Assembly: GCF_003114815.1 (NCBI RefSeq) | Contig: NZ_BFAZ01000009.1 | Coordinates: 1,302,001-1,366,000 of the forward strand | Direction: 5' to 3' | Origin: Leptospira ellinghausenii | GTDB lineage: Bacteria > Spirochaetota > Leptospiria > Leptospirales > Leptospiraceae | DNA length: 64,000 nucleotides | Translations under genes and position numbers: made by a program | The notes under the pieces: model-generated | The model's input: only the letters and a program-made list of their open reading frames with translations | The model's database searches: none | What the model was told of the DNA's origin: nothing | Shown: positions 61,729 through 64,000 of the stretch, in pieces | Position numbering within the stretch: position 1 is the stretch's first letter | Layout of the letters: the number at the start of each line of letters is the position of its first letter

Positions 61729-62897
61729 GAAACAGCTTCTCCAATTAAATTTGATGCGTATGTACTAAGAAGAGACATACCTTCTGATTTGTCACATTGG
61801 AAAATTTGTAATCCAATATTCGTGGTATCATTGTCTCCTTTTTTTAGACTTCGTAAACTTCCAAAAAATGTGTAAGGAGAAGAGTTGATTTTTAATTGGA
61901 AAGAAACTGGTGAACCTACGGGTCTTCCATCGATATTTGTTCCTTTTGGAAGAGTCATTCCAATCCCACGTCCATCTTGGCTAATGTCTCTAACGGGCGT
62001 TGTGCGAATGATTGTTTCCCAATCTTTTGCATAGGCAAATTCAAGTTGGAAAACAAATTCTTCCGCTTTTTGGTCTAAAAAGTTAAGTAAGGGGCCAATC
62101 CCTTCTGGTCCTTCGATATTCGATTGTAAAACCGGGTTTCCTAAGTCTGGTAAATTACTGATGATTTCAAAGTACCCTAAGAGTACCTTACCATTGGCAA
62201 AAAATGGGAAAATTAGTGTAGATTTTGTATTGCTGAGCAATAACGAATCCAAATAGGAACGGACGTAAATTTCACTCAATTTTTTGGGACTATAAAATCC
62301 TCGATCGGTATAAAAAATTCTTCGATTCGCATCACGGACGTAATATGGAGCTTTGGATGTAGCGAGGGCTTCCATAAGCTGGGTGTCCGCTGCATAATAA
62401 AAACCGATTTGGACTCTTTTGATAAAATAACCAAAATTCGTTAGCACTTGTTCTAGGTGGATTTGCCACTGGTTCAATGTTTGGTTGATGATCGAGGTTT
62501 TTCCGTAAATGGAAATCACTGTGCCTAAATCTGCGGTTTGTGCCATCTTCAAATCATAAGCAGAAATATCTTCGATCGATGCTCGTTTTGCGGAACGTTC
62601 CAAAGGTTCGATTAAAATTTCGTATACTTGTAACAAATCGTCTTGGTATGGGTTCACTGGTTTCACCCGAAGTTCCACACGATTTTCCTTTAGGACACAA
62701 ACCAAAGATTTTGGTTTTGAGACCATGGGTTCCGTCGTTTCAATTGTGATGTGAACGGATTTTAAGATATCATTGACCGCAACTGGATTGGTAAGCGTGA
62801 ATTTTTGATTGGTGTCACGGTCTTGAAGAACCGTAGTTGTCAGTTTGGAAACTATCCCTAAAAGTGTCCTTTGGTCAGTCAGTCTATATTTTTTCAT
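61725..62897 (-). CDS. Unknown protein with possible PilZ-like C-terminus
   Basis: 390 residues, no signal peptide. The C-terminal 95 residues have RTTPVRDISQDGRGIGMTLP, then GSPVSFQLKINSSPYTFFGSLRSLKK and NIGLQIF, in the strand order of PilZ domains. The D-x-S-x-x-G motif fits in DISQDGRG. The overall plan (long unknown N-terminus, PilZ-like end) matches the protein at 46058-47182, so they may be distant paralogues. It heads the ECF sigma operon. Cyclic di-GMP binding is inference. Confidence 0.65.
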   Translation of the reverse strand: MKKYRLTDQRTLLGIVSKLTTTVLQDRDTNQKFTLTNPVAVNDILKSVHITIETTEPMVSKPKSLVCVLKENRVELRVKPVNPYQDDLLQVYEILIEPLERSAKRASIEDISAYDLKMAQTADLGTVISIYGKTSIINQTLNQWQIHLEQVLTNFGYFIKRVQIGFYYAADTQLMEALATSKAPYYVRDANRRIFYTDRGFYSPKKLSEIYVRSYLDSLLLSNTKSTLIFPFFANGKVLLGYFEIISNLPDLGNPVLQSNIEGPEGIGPLLNFLDQKAEEFVFQLEFAYAKDWETIIRTTPVRDISQDGRGIGMTLPKGTNIDGRPVGSPVSFQLKINSSPYTFFGSLRSLKKGDNDTTNIGLQIFQCDKSEGMSLLSTYASNLIGEAVS

Positions 62898-62903
62898 GGT
62901 CTA

Positions 62904-63641
62904 ATGAGTATGATACGTAAAATCCTAATTTTCGCCATAGTTTTTCCATCCTTTTTGCCTCTTTTGGCAGAAAAACCTAAATACCAATATTTTGGTAAGG
63001 CATATGAACTAAACACAGGAAAGTATATTTATTCGGATAATCATAAAGAATATTATAATAATGGAAAACACACTCACTCCGAAATCCAATACAAAGATGC
63101 GAATGGAAAAGTATTTGGTTCCAAACACATTGAGTTTGATCAAAATTCGGAAGTACCAACCTTTAAAACCGTTGATGATAGAGATGGTTATACGGAAGGA
63201 GCCGATGTAAAAGGAAAATCAGTTCGCCTATTTTTTAAACGTAAAAAAGAAGATCCTCTTTCTGAGAAAACATATACTCCCAAATCTCCTGCAGTGATGG
63301 ACGGAGGATTCGATTATTTTGTAAGGAACAATTGGGAACCATTGTCTAGAGGAGAGAGAATGTCTTTTCACTTCATCGCTCCCGTACAACTTGATGATTA
63401 TAAATTTGCAGTTTTAAAAACCAAAGATGGTGAGTGGAAAGGAAGACCGGCTCTTTATCTCAGATTAGAAATCGATAACTTTCTTTTGAAACAAGTTGTG
63501 AAACCATTCCTTTTGGTTTATGATGTGCAAACTCGTCGGATCTTACAATTCGAAGGTCTTTCTAATATCAATGACGAAAATGGAAAAAGTTTGAAAGTGA
63601 AAATTGTTTATGATTATCCAAAGGATGTATTGGAACCTTGA
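62904..63641 (+). CDS. Exported protein of unknown function
   Basis: 245 residues from the ATG at 62904 (MSMIRKILIF); a second ATG at 62910 is equally good, and the frame to 62871 is unlikely because it would run into the divergent gene. A signal peptide ends near FLPLLAEKP. The mature part is strand-rich with YSDNHKEYYNNGKHTHSEIQY and a central DRDGYTEGADVKGKS. It resembles periplasmic proteins with an outer-membrane lipocalin-like fold, but no family is recognised. It overlaps the next gene by 4 bases (TTGA). Confidence 0.7.
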   Translation: MSMIRKILIFAIVFPSFLPLLAEKPKYQYFGKAYELNTGKYIYSDNHKEYYNNGKHTHSEIQYKDANGKVFGSKHIEFDQNSEVPTFKTVDDRDGYTEGADVKGKSVRLFFKRKKEDPLSEKTYTPKSPAVMDGGFDYFVRNNWEPLSRGERMSFHFIAPVQLDDYKFAVLKTKDGEWKGRPALYLRLEIDNFLLKQVVKPFLLVYDVQTRRILQFEGLSNINDENGKSLKVKIVYDYPKDVLEP

Positions 63642-64000
63642 CAAAAAGGAGTTTCGACCAATTTTTTAAAAACCCTCGGCATTGGAGGGAAGATTTGGTT
63701 GCGGTCGGTGGTGATTTCTCCGTTGATCGGCTGTTATACGCCTACACACATGGCATTTTTCCTTGGTCTGAGGATCCTATTCGTTGGTATTGTTTGGATC
63801 CTCGTGCCATTTTTGACATTCATCGAGTTCATTTTTCTAAAACCGTTCTTCGCAAAGTAAGGCAAAAAAAATTTCGTATCAGTTTTAATGAAGCATTCCC
63901 GATTGTCATGCAAGCGTGTTCTTATCGGGAAAAGGATAACACCTGGATCACTCCTGGTTTTATCGATGGTTATTTGGAACTCCACAAAAAAGGTTGGGCG
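63638..64000 (+). CDS. aat: Leucyl/phenylalanyl-tRNA--protein transferase, N-terminal part
   Basis: The first 121 codons are present; the gene runs off the window. It begins at TTG, overlapping the previous stop (TTGA). The frame reads FDQFFKNPRHWREDLVAVGG, then LLYAYTHGIFPWSEDPIRWY, CLDPRAIFDIHRVHFSKTVLRK and DNTWITPGFIDGYLELHKKG. These match Aat, which adds Leu or Phe to proteins with an N-terminal Arg or Lys and so marks them for degradation by ClpAP through ClpS. The match to family motifs is strong. Confidence 0.9.
   Translation, partial: MTKRSFDQFFKNPRHWREDLVAVGGDFSVDRLLYAYTHGIFPWSEDPIRWYCLDPRAIFDIHRVHFSKTVLRKVRQKKFRISFNEAFPIVMQACSYREKDNTWITPGFIDGYLELHKKGWA

Noticed and set aside
1..64000. 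CRISPR arrays, insertion sequences and prophage genes
   Set aside because: No regularly spaced repeats, no transposase and no phage structural genes were seen; the recombinase-like gene at 15 kb lacks catalytic residues and flanking signs of transfer.

Overview
The window reads as a chromosomal stretch of a spirochaete of the genus Leptospira, probably a free-living species. The basis is AT-rich DNA, many lipoproteins with loose spirochaetal lipoboxes, a wealth of SpoIIE phosphatases, TPR, MORN and PilZ-like proteins, frequent TTG starts, and several long proteins of a kind known mainly from Leptospira. The species cannot be fixed from sequence alone. I see no rRNA, tRNA, insertion sequence, prophage or CRISPR array. 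Genes are packed tightly on both strands, convergent pairs often overlap at their 3' ends, and no gap exceeds about 230 bases.

Layout. 1-2.5 kb: end of a nitrilase-like protein, a small four-cysteine protein, a lipoprotein and an EcsC-like protein. 2.5-6 kb: prfA, then a kexin-like lipoprotein protease followed at once by a stand-alone propeptide-like protein. 6-8.6 kb: a response regulator - CheC - hybrid kinase operon. 8.7-15.6 kb: MORN lipoprotein, metF, an SDR, birA-coaX, an SGNH lipoprotein, a GT-C type membrane protein, a STAS protein and a recombinase-like protein that has lost catalytic residues. 15.7-18.5 kb: TelA, a DUF4870/XpaC-like protein and an inositol-phosphatase. 18.5-23.8 kb: surface-sugar genes (three GT4 glycosyltransferases, an unknown protein and a divergent GDP-rhamnose-type reductase). 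23.8-36.7 kb: M48 protease with a DUF898 protein, patatin, aminotransferase, SDR, MFS, several unknowns, enoyl-CoA hydratase, dcd and DUF2147. 36.9-43 kb: a 1074-residue membrane SpoIIE-TPR protein, RlpA and two TPR proteins. 43-50 kb: a divergent folP, then OmpA/PD40 - PilZ-like - hisS - PAP2 - LpxL-like. 50-60 kb, all on the minus strand: a PhoB/PhoR-like pair, then argJ - degenerate SpoIIE - active SpoIIE - M50-like - UDP-glucuronate decarboxylase - pntAA. 60-64 kb: an ECF sigma operon with small membrane proteins, an exported protein and the start of aat.

How the genes work together. Three themes stand out: envelope building (glycosyltransferases, nucleotide-sugar enzymes, RlpA, OmpA, LpxL/PAP2), signalling by phosphorylation and dephosphorylation (two kinases, three SpoIIE-type proteins, CheC, STAS, ECF sigma), and single housekeeping genes inserted among them. 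The best candidates for undescribed biology are the protease with its propeptide on a separate gene (3.7-6.0 kb), the active/degenerate SpoIIE pair tied to argJ (53-58 kb), and the inactive-looking recombinase (15 kb).
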